Source: Haemonchus contortus (lineage: Eukaryota; Nematoda; Chromadorea; Rhabditida; Trichostrongylidae). From it: 64,000 nucleotides of DNA. Where the stretch lies: contig LS997567.1 of assembly GCA_000469685.2 (NCBI GenBank), positions 1,762,743 to 1,826,742 of the forward strand, in the 5' to 3' direction. This document shows positions 52,561-64,000 of the stretch, piece after piece. The number at the start of each line of letters is the position of its first letter. Within the stretch, counting starts at the first letter, position 1. Both the position numbers and the translations under genes were made by a program. The notes under the pieces are model-generated. The model was not told the DNA's origin. It did no database searches and was given only the letters and a program-made list of their open reading frames with translations.

Positions 52561-55500
52561 GCTTGATATTGTAGGTTACTCGAGCATCAGTCCATTTCGT
52601 CGCCTGTTCTGCATAGTAAAAGGACGAGGAGGATGTGCCGTCTCTGGCAATCAGATGGGGAAGGGCTTGTCTTCAAAAGGAGATATAGCCACAACAACCC
52701 TCGAATTCCTTCGTAAGGATGGGATCCTACCTTCTCCTCTCTCGATCCTGAACTTCGTCCCGTTAAACTGTGTAATCTTCAATGTCTACACTTTAATTTC
52801 TTGGTCACGCATTGCACTAACGACGACACCTTACACCCAGTGCATGACAGGTAGGTTTCCGTTAGGGAAACCACGTAATGCACCGATCACTGGTGCAGGT
52901 GACTGGCCACGTGCTATCAATAACTTCTTAAGCACGTGACTTACCTATATAACATTTCTACCAGAACCACACATATTTGTACATTACACTTCAATTAATT
53001 ACCCACAGTGCGAAAATCGCAAGTTCAAGATTCATCACCAAGAAAAACTTCTGAACATGCCATTTTGGAAAGAGAACACTCTGCTCATGGGGAACGAAAG
53101 CTTTAGAGTCGGTTGAGTCCAGAGACTGAATGTACTCAGCGGTCTCAGGTTTACCATATAACCTACAGTTAAAAGTTTGTAAGTTGTTTCTAACCTTACC
53201 ATCGGAACCCGCCACTGTTGGAACGATAACTCCATAGTAAAGAGGGAACTTAAAGTTTTTGCATAAGGTAGGCCGGCGTGACCGACATACTTTAGCAATA
53301 CTGTAGTTCATTAACTACACCCAAGAAGTGTCTACCATTTCCATGAACCCGCCTTATTTTTGAGCAATTTTTTAATGACAGTAGTCTCAGCCAACCCTTG
53401 CTGATGTGCGAGCACTAGATTTATGAACATAGCCATCCACGAGAACTTCGAACAAAAATTATTCGCAGTCTATCCCTCTTAACTCAGAGACTTCACAGTG
53501 CAATGTTATCGTAGTAGAGCGGATAGAATGGGTATTTCATTCGAATTTGTTGGTTTTGTCTGACCCCAAACTCTACAAGCACCAGGCTTTTAGGACTTTT
53601 AATGTGGACACCGCAAAACAGGCAGTTAAGTAAAAGTACAAACTAACGAAACTAACTCAAGAATTTGTCAGCAAAGATGTGTAGTTGTTAATTGAGTATA
53701 CTAGAAATCAAAAAGAGTGGCAAACCAACCTGAAGGGGACAATGGATTCAATCAGGATTTCTTTGAAATGCCATCATCGTAGAATTCAATTTCAAATTCC
53801 TGAAATAATTTCGATTAACACTACGACCAAAGCATTTAAAATTTATTATTTACTTCTGTAAAAAGAGACAAGAGAACACTGAACATCGATGAGTAAAGTA
53901 ATAAATAATTAAAAGCAACAACAACACAATATCCTGTAATACAACAATATAGTAAAACGAAAAAGATTTGAAAGAATGAAGGATCAGCCTTAAAGAAATA
54001 AACCTAGTGCAAGATGGGAATGCTAATCCATGCCCACGATTCCAGTAACAACTGGGCCCCTATTGGAAAAAGAAGCCCAGAAATTCATCGCCAATGGCTG
54101 ACGCCTTCACATGTTGGATCGGATTGTTACATGCTGAGCTAATCCGATAGCGTACGATATTGCGGATGATCACGTAAGGTTCTGGTCATTGCTAGTAAAT
54201 TTGGTAAATATGAATACTTATGATCACAAAATGTACCTCCCATACCGCTGAGCCACTCACAACTCTCACAGCAAATAGAGAGTTTTTTCTCACAAGAAGG
54301 GTCCCTGTGAAAAAAAGGTCGTTGTATAACGGCGACTTTTACGAACATAGACGTCAATTAGATCAAAGAATCCTCAACCGGCTCGAAAAATGAAACCCTT
54401 GGTTTCTCGCTTTAACGAGTAGGGCAACTGCTTCAACGAATCTTCTCAGACCAACAGCGTAAATATTTGAAAATTCACGAAAATTTCATGAATTTATTCG
54501 AAACTATGTTTTATAACACTTACAAAAATTGATTTGTCCATTACATTCTTTTTGAAAAGCAGAGGAAGCTTCCTTGAATTTTCAATGATTCCAGAGAAGG
54601 CCTTAATCCTTGACCAAAATTCTCAGTTTTCGAAAAACAGTTTTACGTCCGGTTGAAAACATCTTAATGGACAAGAATACCAGCTATGACTTTTTAATTT
54701 CTGTAAAAAATGCTCTGAGACTTGCTGGATTGTTCGGATTCCCATATCTGCCTCTTGCTTCATTCTTGTATCATACACAACGTGTTGTTAAACCGGATTT
54801 CTATTCAAAAAGGACTGGTAACTGAAGATGTTTTGACGAAATTTCTTTTGGTGGCTTAGCTGGCTCTAAGAAATTAATCAAAATAAAGTTGAAAGATGGG
54901 GAGATAACATGTCGAGAAAAAAAAGCCACAGCAGACAATTGTGCTCTCGAACTAGCTCAGTTATTGTTCAACTGAAGTAAGGCTTAAAATGGCAAAAATC
55001 TAACGTCCCAACACACCTCTCGACGTGAGGTCTCTCAACTGTACACGTATCTTCGGCCAATCCGGATATAAAAGTCTTTTCTAACGTAGTTTCTCTCGGT
55101 TTAGGAAAAAATGACTGGAACAACTTGACAACTGATTTCATAAGTAACAAGGACACTTCACATTTCAGAAAAGAGTAAGAGAAGACTACTGCGAATGGTG
55201 AAGGAACTAGGTAAGCTCTCATTCGTGGATTCACGAGCTGCATTACACCTGAACAATCGCATATGCGCAGAAGGCAGAAGCCCGTTAACTCAGTTTTAAG
55301 AGTGGTGCGGACTTCGAGGGCTCAGCGCACTAGTTGATAACGTATGGAACAATTGTAATGCCGACAATCTCTATCACCCACATTATCCTCAACCATAACA
55401 GAATTGTAACAGAATATAATGTCTGGATATAAGGCATCAAAGAGCACGATTACTGCGCACTATAGTAAAGGCAGATCTCGCTAACTACTGCCAACACTGT

Positions 55501-56300
55501 CTCGTTAGCCAGGCTTGCACTCTCAAAAAATTGCAAACAATCTAATATGTTTGAAGCCCTTTTTCCATAGATGCGTATTGCAGCTGCCTACCAGACTACC
55601 TACCAAACTAGGCTAGTTCCACACTTCGTGTTCTTGAACAGTGAGCTCTGATTGCGTTGCCATATGCAGTCGCAAGAGAATTCCGTTTTTATTGTCTGTT
55701 ACTACAGCAGTCTCAAGGAAGATGACCTTTTGTGTTTAGCAACGATCTCTCAGGACAGAAAAAAGCGTTTGCGTTCTGTTGCTGACTTGTCACAAGTGTG
55801 GCACGCGAGACATCAGTCTTAACTGGTAACGGTCACGTTTCACATTCGAACAAAAATACTCCTGTTCGGTGCTCCACTATGTTTGGCGGTTTAAACTCAT
55901 GAAAATCTTCCTAGCCTTGCGTTGTAGGGATTAGCAGTAAGTAAGCGAACTTCTGGGAGATCCACTAGCAATATTTAATGTACCCACCACTTCAGATTCA
56001 GCCAAAAGAGAACTCCCCCTCTCAACTTCACTCCCATTGAAGAATATCTAAACAAATGATGAGAAATAGGCTATGGAATACAATTCAAACGCAGTATATC
56101 TTATTCAAACTCACAAGTCACCCATCACCATTGGAAACAGGTATTATCGTGTGACTCTGATTTGCATCCATTACAGCGATGGAAAGAAGACGGTAGGCCA
56201 ACCACGTCAAGCGCTGTTAGCCTACTGCCACTCCTTTAACATTAAATCACGCTGGAATAATTTAATATAAAATAATATTTATAATATAGAATAAAATAAC

Positions 56301-56480
56301 AATATAATATAATATAATATAATATAATATAATATAATATAATATAATATAATATAATATAATATAATATAATATAATATAATATAATATAATATAATAT
56401 AATATAATATAATATAATATAATATAATATAATATAATATAATATAATATAATATAATATAATATAATATAATATAATAT
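56301..56480 (+). repeat. (AATAT)n pentanucleotide array, about 36 copies
   Basis: 180 bp of uninterrupted aatat, with degenerate copies extending left to about 56264. The Tyr/Ile/Leu open frames on the minus strand come from this array and are not genes. Confidence 0.97.
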
Positions 56481-56759
56481 ATATGATGTAATACATTATA
56501 ATGTGTCATATTATAATGCAACGACCAACCAACCCCCATCATTATGGAAGAGTAAACCCTGCTACTGCTTCTATATATTGAATAATATTACTGTAAGGAT
56601 GATGATAAAGTCTTTGACTTGAATAAATCTCATTTTTAGGATCGAATTTCATTCGACTTCAACTCGGAATCGCTTTAAATGCATTGGTCGTCTATACAAG
56701 ACTTGCGGTCGTCAGCTGATGTGCAAATTGAGACTTACGTCTTCCTAGACAGTCTGGTA

Positions 56760-57260
56760 TCCTTCAAAGGCGCAGTTTAGGAGAAAAAGGTTTCTGAGGC
56801 TTCCATCTAGGTCGAATCTGTGACTCCCACGTAGCTATATGTGGTGATGTCGAGTCGGAAAACTGGCTAGACGGAGCGCAATAAAGGCTTGAAGACCGAC
56901 TTCGTCCGTCGAAGAGCTTATGTGTTTCAACGGCATTGTGGAGGCTGTACCATTTACAATGAAGCACACAACTAGAAATCTGAATGCTAGCCGTAACCTC
57001 CGACCACAGTACAAGGCACCCTTCAGCATTTCTGGCTCTTAGTCACCACCTCTTCACGCAGTTACAGATAGCTCGTCCAGATACCTCATCCATAGAACTT
57101 CCCTTATGGTGCTCTCGAAGCCCCTCTACGCACTACATCTAAATAGTCATAAAATCCGCGCGTTACGAGGATTTTCTTGCTCTCTTCACTATTTGTCACC
57201 AACCCTTCTTTTTTTTACCTTGAAAAGAGTACCTCCAAATTATTCTGAACTGTGACCTTA
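56760..57260 (+). repeat. Dispersed repeat family 3, copy 2
   Basis: This is the partner of 52045-52560, in the same orientation and 4.7 kb away. It lies inside the segment bracketed by the two AT arrays. Confidence 0.6.
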
Positions 57261-57910
57261 ACAAACCCGCAGGTAAGAAAGGCTCGATGGTTGGCTTGAG
57301 CGAGTATTGGTCTGGGATTCAAACTCGTACCGCGCATGTGTTGCAGTGCGCTCTTGCCATCCACCCCCTTTCACCACACTTCCGTATTATTCTCTGTAAT
57401 GTATAAAGCGCTAACTTCGGGTGTCTGTTTGTACTTATGCGGTTTTGCGTGTCAGTCCGCGAAAAGTCACGTAGGCGCGATGAAGAGTGCGAAATGTCAC
57501 GTTGGCTACATGAAAAACGTGTTACAAAGTAGGAAGTTTACTGGTACTGTTTATATCGATCCTTTTTGTCGGGTTCTTATTAGGTTATGTTCAATCACAC
57601 GTCGACGGTACCTTCAGAAAAGAGGAGCTAGAGCAGAGAATCTTCCACATCGGCATCACTTTGCATCGGCATCATCAAACACTATGCTGGCTGATTTCCA
57701 TCCTGCTACATCCCTAAAGCGCAACTTCCCATAATAATGAAAAGAAATTTTAATGTAAATGTTCACGAAGGTTATACACTCAACAGGACCCTTTACTCTC
57801 AAATTCCCCATTCTATATGTGTAGCTTCCGCGGCTGTGGTCTAAAGATTTTATATTATATTTACTATATATTACATTAAACTATATTATATCATATTAAA
57901 CTATATTACA

Positions 57911-58226
57911 TTATATTATATTATATTATATTATATTATATTATATTATATTATATTATATTATATTATATTATATTATATTATATTATATTATATTATA
58001 TTATATTATATTATATTATATTATATTATATTATATTATATTATATTATATTATATTATATTATATTATATTATATTATATTATATTATATTATATTATA
58101 TTATTATTATATTATATTATATTATATTATATTATATTATATTATATTATATTATATTATATTATATTATATTATATTATATTATATTATATTATATTAT
58201 ATTATATTATATTATATTATATTATA
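57911..58226 (+). repeat. (ATATT)n array, opposite orientation, about 63 copies
   Basis: 316 bp of ttata units, the reverse complement of the array at 56301-56480. There is one interruption near 58101-58105, where an extra tta shifts the phase, and degenerate copies extend left to about 57849. Confidence 0.97.
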
Positions 58227-61200
58227 TAACCATATATATGTAGTTGAGTATATTATAATGGATGAAAATAGTAGCAGATGTTGTATTTTGCAAAAGATTA
58301 ATTTGATCAACGGCAGGAAGTCGAAGATTATTTTCAGTTTCTCAAGGGATTCGTGTTTTTTTCCACTCCGAAAACACTGACACTTGGCTCATTCATAATA
58401 TATTGTTGGAACGGAGAAATGTGACTGAAGATAACACGTCAGAATTAATTACTCTGAAAGGGGTTCCCCCAACGTGACGAATCGCCATCGCATTGGAATT
58501 CATCGTTGCGAAATAAGACGCTGGGCTAATTCTCAAACATCAGGTCAAAAATGACGATTACTCATATGCCCTGTATTTCTATCTAACTCAAAAAACAGTT
58601 AATATGTAGCTTGGGATTCAAATAGCTTGGGAAGATTTCATGCCCAAAGCAACTCGCCACTAAGTGAAGCTAGACATCAGCTTCTAAACCATGAGGATGG
58701 ATTTCTATAAGGGAAGGAAATCCGAACTAAGAAAACTAATTACTATTTTGAAGAACTAAATTGCCTTGAATTGTAGTTGATATCAATGATGCGAGTTGGT
58801 GGACGAGTTTTCCGGTTCAGGAAATGCCATCTCTATCAGAGTCTCACGATACTAATGATTCCTATGAATATGAAGCGAGATAACGTTCAAGCCTGTGCCT
58901 TTGTATCCCCTTTCCCATCGGGATTCTTCGAAAACTCAGCTCGTTCAGATAAAACAAGGAAGAAACGCAAGTACTGTGTCTTGAATGTGATCTATCTATC
59001 GAACTTTTTTGACACCTTCGAATTTACATTCTACACGCTCAGGAACGTGGTTTGATTTGTCATTGTTTGAACATTCGACTTACTGGTACCCGAGAAGTCT
59101 CATGAAATTTACAATTTGCTCAAAACCGACCAAGGTCTCTGCGCTCTACCGTAGACGTATAAGAACTAATCACAATCCACCCTCCAAATAACAAACTTTT
59201 TACCGACTGTTGTAAAGTGGTTTTGCTGTGACGGAGAAATCCTCACTTACGGAACCCCACGTTCCAAAATCAGACAGCAAACAACGTTAAGATCAACATG
59301 GAGCAAGAACGAAATTGCTAGTTCGATTTTTGCAGCCATAGAAAAAAACGAAGGAATTTATCGAAAACTTCACACAATTCGAATGGGTCAGCGACGAACA
59401 CAGCCAAGGAAAGGATGAGGGACCGGTCCCTCCAGACCGTCAAAGTTTCGACCGCCACTGAAGTCAGTTGATTAGGAAAAAAAGCTCTGTGTAGACAAAA
59501 AAGAGCAAAAAGTGCTGGTCACTACCAGTAAGGGTGAAAGGGGGAAGACGGAAGGGCGCCAGGTCGCCACTACTGGGGGGCTAGGGGAGCGATACCGCAG
59601 ATTGATCCTTGTTCTCGATCAACAGCCAAGTTTGATCTTCCTCGTAAATTCCAACATATGTACTTTTTTACTATAGTACTCTGCTCCCCATTTCGCCTAC
59701 GCTCTTCACCCTCCATGGCTGTGAAGTCTCCCAAAGGCCCACGTTTTTGTAGGGTAGTTTTGTTTAAAATTTCTGACAGGTCCTGTTAGGTACAAATGTG
59801 TAATGTAATATAATAATATGTGATATGTACAACGCATAATTTCTGTTATGTAAAATGGCCTGAGTATCTAACAAAGATGTCAGGGCCCGTGTTACTCGTA
59901 GAACTGATCTCGGTACGGAGCCCTGCCGTTTGAATTGTTGGGACCACCAGCACGTAGCTCAAAACCACTTCTACATTTTTTGCTAGCATACCTGGAACGG
60001 CTCAAGTAGGGTATAGGTAGCTGGAATACTGTAACAGTCACCTTTTGCACTGTGTGGGATCAGCAGTGTGTGTGGGTGTGTCACGACAGTTTGTGTGGTG
60101 TCTGCCTGCTCAACTCTACCCAAATCGCACAAAGGAAACAGATACCAGGAACTTATCTTCACTAGCGATGTGAAATGAATCCACTACAACAAGTTCCACA
60201 GGAAAACGTCGTGAGCTGGTCAAGGAGAAACCCCGAAAGAGGTTATTTACATGGGGTGTTCATCCCATGAAAGTGACGCTGTCAATCTGGTGGAACGTAC
60301 ATGCACTAGTATAGCGATAACTGCTCTAACAGTGAAATACTACAACTGACAAGCTCTACACCGTGCGTTGTGATAGAGGTGAAGTCATAGATCGTCCAGT
60401 ATTGCTGGAAAGTACTACCTCACTAGACCAGACATCCCTCCATCCGACAGTGGTTGTCTCCCATTCAACTCATCACCTGGACGGAAGAAGCTTCAAGTCC
60501 TGCTCTGCTCGGAAATAATTTGATTTCGTACTCAGCCACGCACCAGCCTGCATTTTGGAAGAAGGGCATCTACTTGCTGCCTGAACGTTAACAAAAATTG
60601 CTGGACAATGATGGCCGCCAGCCGTAGTTGCTTTTGTACAATGATAAAGCTTGTTATTGAATAATGAAATGAAACTCTCAGGCCAACGCCAATGTCCACA
60701 CCAGGATGTTTGAAAGGGAGTTGTTCAGATAGACAAACAGGGTATCGAGGGATGAAAGAGAAGAGGAGAGTTAAAAATTTTAAAATTGAAATAAGGTTCA
60801 TTAAAAGACAATATGCAGAAATGGTACTGATGGTATGGAAAACCCGAAAATGAAGCTCTTCTTCTATCCTCGATTTTTCCCTCCACGTTCAATCGCCAGA
60901 TTATTTCAAAGTGAAAACAAAAACTCGCAGACAATTCCAGTAAAGTGGCGTAGAAGAAAGCTTGATCCTAGGATATCCACGCTCGCATACTCCCTGACCC
61001 CCACCACAGACAAGAGCCGCCACCATCACAGTCCGAGAATGAAACCTCAATCGTCGTTCGTTTCTAGCAGATTTTAGTCCCTATCTAATTGTCCATATGA
61101 GTGCCCTCTAACTTTTCATGCCAATTTATCGATAACGGAATAGACTGTCAAGACAGAGCAACTGGTCAAATATGCATTCCAATGAATTGAAATTTCACTG

Positions 61201-64000
61201 AAGTTCGAATGCATGTCGCAACCCAAAACTGTATTAGTCACTTCTGAAAGGCAGTGTATCCAAATAAATGGACTAGTATTTATCGTTCATATGTAAAAAT
61301 GATCACTTAGTCCAATCGTTACTCATTCACAACTTTTCTTTGCTACTGTATGGAAGAGTTCAGACTTTGGCGGAAGATCAAACTCACGCCATTCCATTTT
61401 CGGTTTCCGTTGTTTGCAAATTCAATTTCCTCTAGTCACCCTTTTTGGTTCAACTTAGCCCTGAATTAAGAGTTCTTCTAAAACCGATCTTCGCCCCGAG
61501 GTAGACTTACTTTACATCGACACAAATGACTACCTGAGTAAATAATTAAATAAACTCAATAGTAACGAATAATATAGTATCCACTAAAGTTGTGGGAATT
61601 CGTATGTTTGATGTGATTTCGCCCACGTCATTTCATGATGGTCATTAATTGTCGTGAATGGCCATAGCGCTGGTGCTAAAGTGGTCCCTTTTCAACGAAT
61701 TGCTTCACCCCGCCTGGCAACTGTTTTCTTGGATCACCAGAGAAACTTTTACTGAAGCACCTTCACTTTGACAAGTTATTTCTTGTAAAATTAAAGCTAA
61801 GACAAGCACCAACAGCTTGCTTTAAAGTTTCGGTCTTTTCTTAGCATACACACCTATACCTTTTTCAAGGAATAGAGTTCTAGAAAGCTCCTCTACCGCA
61901 ATCATGGTGAGAGGACCAGCTCTGAGATCGAGCCTCACCGAGACAATTCTTTCGTTCCATCCTTACAAGTTCGGTCAGTCAGCGGTTGGCCCAAATTAAT
62001 GATATGTACCTCTACAAATAAACTGATTATACAAATACGGTGCAATTCCGAAAGAGCCGCTCTGTGGCTGTCAGTGATGTTAGAAAAAGCTGCTTTTCTG
62101 GTTTCAAGCTGGAAAACAAACGTTCCATCACGTGCATGGGTACGATTTCTGAGGTGACCCAGACGGGTAATTTCCTTTTGGGGTTCCTTACTCTTGGGAA
62201 TGTTCCTGTTTGACAGGAAATTGCTGACTGAAACGGCGAGATCTTCGACGCCTCCGACGCTGCTCCAACCTATAACTCCCAACCGCCTTTGATCTTGGCT
62301 TTAATGGCCTGTTTAAACTACGCGCAAGATGAGCACGAGATCGGAGTCCACCTCGTCCACACGTAATTTTCTCCTCCCTCTAATGAAAATGCTCACTCCA
62401 ATTACTCCTTGCAATTACTACTCCATTTTCATGAAATACCGTAGTCAGAAAACTATAGTTGCGAGTTCAGTCCATCACTCGCCTGTCGCCCTCCCTGCAT
62501 CCGAAAACTTGATATTTTACTGCTAGGTAAAACGTCGTAATTGGATGTAAAATGATGCTACACTCAATAGCTTTCCTTGAGCAGTTTTAATTAACGGAAT
62601 GCCTATCAGGGGAAGTCTAATTACTAGTTCAGCTGTTATGTTTGGTGGCTGTGGAGAGAAAGGCCTCTTGTTCGATGTTGAGAGCATCCACTTGTCTATA
62701 ATGTACTTTCAATAGTAAAACATTTAAACAATAATGTTGAATGTGTTTGTCTGAACACTTTTGGAATGAAATTTACTTCAATAGCCAGCCTATCAACATT
62801 TTCCGAGACCTCTTCGGCAAGTTCCAGCTCTTTCAGCTATTTTGCATTCTTTTAGTAGAGTTCATAGTCTTCTCCTCCTCTATACTCTAGTCTATAGCCC
62901 AACTATGGTGGTCAGGTTGGAAGTAGGTAAGTAGGCACTTACTGGTCACAAGTACGACCTTCCTAAAGGTAGTAGCAAGTCTGCGGGCGAAGCTCTCGAA
63001 AGCGAATTGGGATAAAACTGAAGTTCCGTAGATTAGCCCATAATTAGGACTCCTCCACTGGGATTACTAACGAGTCCTCGCTCACACTCAGCTCAAATTC
63101 GTCTTCATTTACCAGTAACAATTCTCAAGATAAAATTTCGTATTCATACAACTCATTTTCCCTTCAGGACGTCACTAACGCTACCTAATCCCTACAATCA
63201 TACAGCCCTAGATGGTTGTTAAGCTTGGTCATGGACGTAGCGCTGCTCCATCTCCTTTCTGCCTCTTCTCGTCGCTGCTTCATACAATCAAATTAATAGA
63301 CCAAAAACGTTTCCGAACGTTTCCCGTCAGCTATCGCTGCCTTTCTCATTAAATTAAATTTTTCGGATGTATACATCTTGTTTCTGATCCTGATTCATTG
63401 TTCAAAGTCTAACTATTTCCATACTAATTCCTTCTGGTTGTTAGATACTTGACAGCGGTTGGGCACTCCAATTTTTATACCTCATTTCTGTTCTGTGACA
63501 AGGAATCAGTAGAATCCAAACCAATACACTTACTAGTATCTCCTTCACATCGCCCCTACTAAGTTTCTGAGGGTGAAGAACGGTTGGTGATTTCCTTCTT
63601 AATCAAAGAGAGCAATGTTGAAAGGATCCTTTTCTCAACCTCGCACCACCATAAGTTCAGCTTTTCGGAATGACCGTAAGGAGTTCAGCCCTACTTGATT
63701 TATTTACTTACTGCAGCGCATTTATTGCATTTACTCAATCAGTATAATCATGGTTTCACAGAATTTTCACAGAAATCACATCTTCATAGTTTTCAATAGA
63801 TTTCTGATTCAAAGTACCTGCTAGTAGCTACTAGTTCTTTGATGATATGTATCGACTTGCTGAATAGAGCATGCAACTCCAAGAAAGTACTGCATGTGGG
63901 TGTTTGCCCATTTAGAAGGAAGACGTATTCATGGAGTAATCCCAAATTTGATTACCGATGGCCCAGTCTCAATTTTCATTATTTCCATTTGGGTTCATTT
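58227..64000. other. No supported gene
   Basis: Unique-looking sequence with short open frames. The longest is 61935-62282 on the minus strand (115 codons), with no recognised domain and no good splice borders. 60835-61077 (+) is basic and also unsupported. No RNA gene was seen. Confidence 0.45.

Larger units (their letters stand above)
43626..56263. other. Gene-poor stretch with repeat remnants
   Basis: No gene could be supported. The best open frames are 45466-45915 (-, 149 codons, with a His-rich AHGRRHHYHFEF block and no clear introns) and 52559-52939 (+, 126 codons). A GC-rich island at about 48857-48960 is described separately. Frames near 49393, 49905, 50309 and 50949 read like decayed mobile elements but no reverse transcriptase or transposase motif was identified. 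Confidence 0.45.

Noticed and set aside
56242..56542. Tyr/Ile/Leu-rich minus-strand frames
   Set aside because: They are translations of the AATAT microsatellite.

Overview
This is eukaryotic DNA, most likely from a clade V (strongylid-type) nematode. The evidence is that real coding sequence is split into many short exons (about 50-240 bp) with GT...TTTCAG-type junctions, intron sizes run from 54 bp to over 1 kb, and two gene models read as metazoan proteins with AT-rich introns holding diverged repeats. The clade assignment is inference from splice style and gene structure; no species-diagnostic sequence was recognised. No bacterial-type operons, rRNA, tRNA or CRISPR arrays were seen.

Layout. 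(1) 1-6073: a head-to-tail satellite array with a 166 bp unit, about 36.6 copies, cut by the left window edge and ending abruptly at about 6073. (2) 6.4-10.7 kb: exons of an unrecognised proline-rich protein on the minus strand. (3) 10.7-14.1 kb: intergenic, with a perfect 16 bp hairpin and a dispersed repeat. (4) 14.08-22.51 kb, minus strand: a WDR6 homologue (WD40 partner of tRNA 2'-O-methyltransferase) that I could rebuild as about 22 exons; its introns carry dispersed repeats and a complete hAT-like MITE with an 8 bp target duplication. (5) 25.46-33.24 kb, minus strand: a complete 15-exon FUBP/KHSRP-family gene with four KH domains and a C-terminal tyrosine-rich motif, 617 aa, all intron phases consistent. 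(6) 36.7-38.2 kb, minus strand: two linked exons of an unidentified gene. (7) 42.8-43.6 kb, minus strand: a two-exon gene for a secreted 185-residue protein with 12 cysteines in the mature part, with a TATA-like box upstream. (8) 44-64 kb: gene-poor, with decayed repeats, a 500 bp repeat present twice, and two long AT pentanucleotide arrays in opposite orientation 1.43 kb apart.

Every gene I can support lies on the minus strand. WDR6 (tRNA modification) and FUBP (RNA/ssDNA binding) are both nucleic-acid-related housekeeping functions but nothing in the sequence shows that they are co-regulated. Most long open frames in the window are chance frames inside the satellite, introns or repeats.
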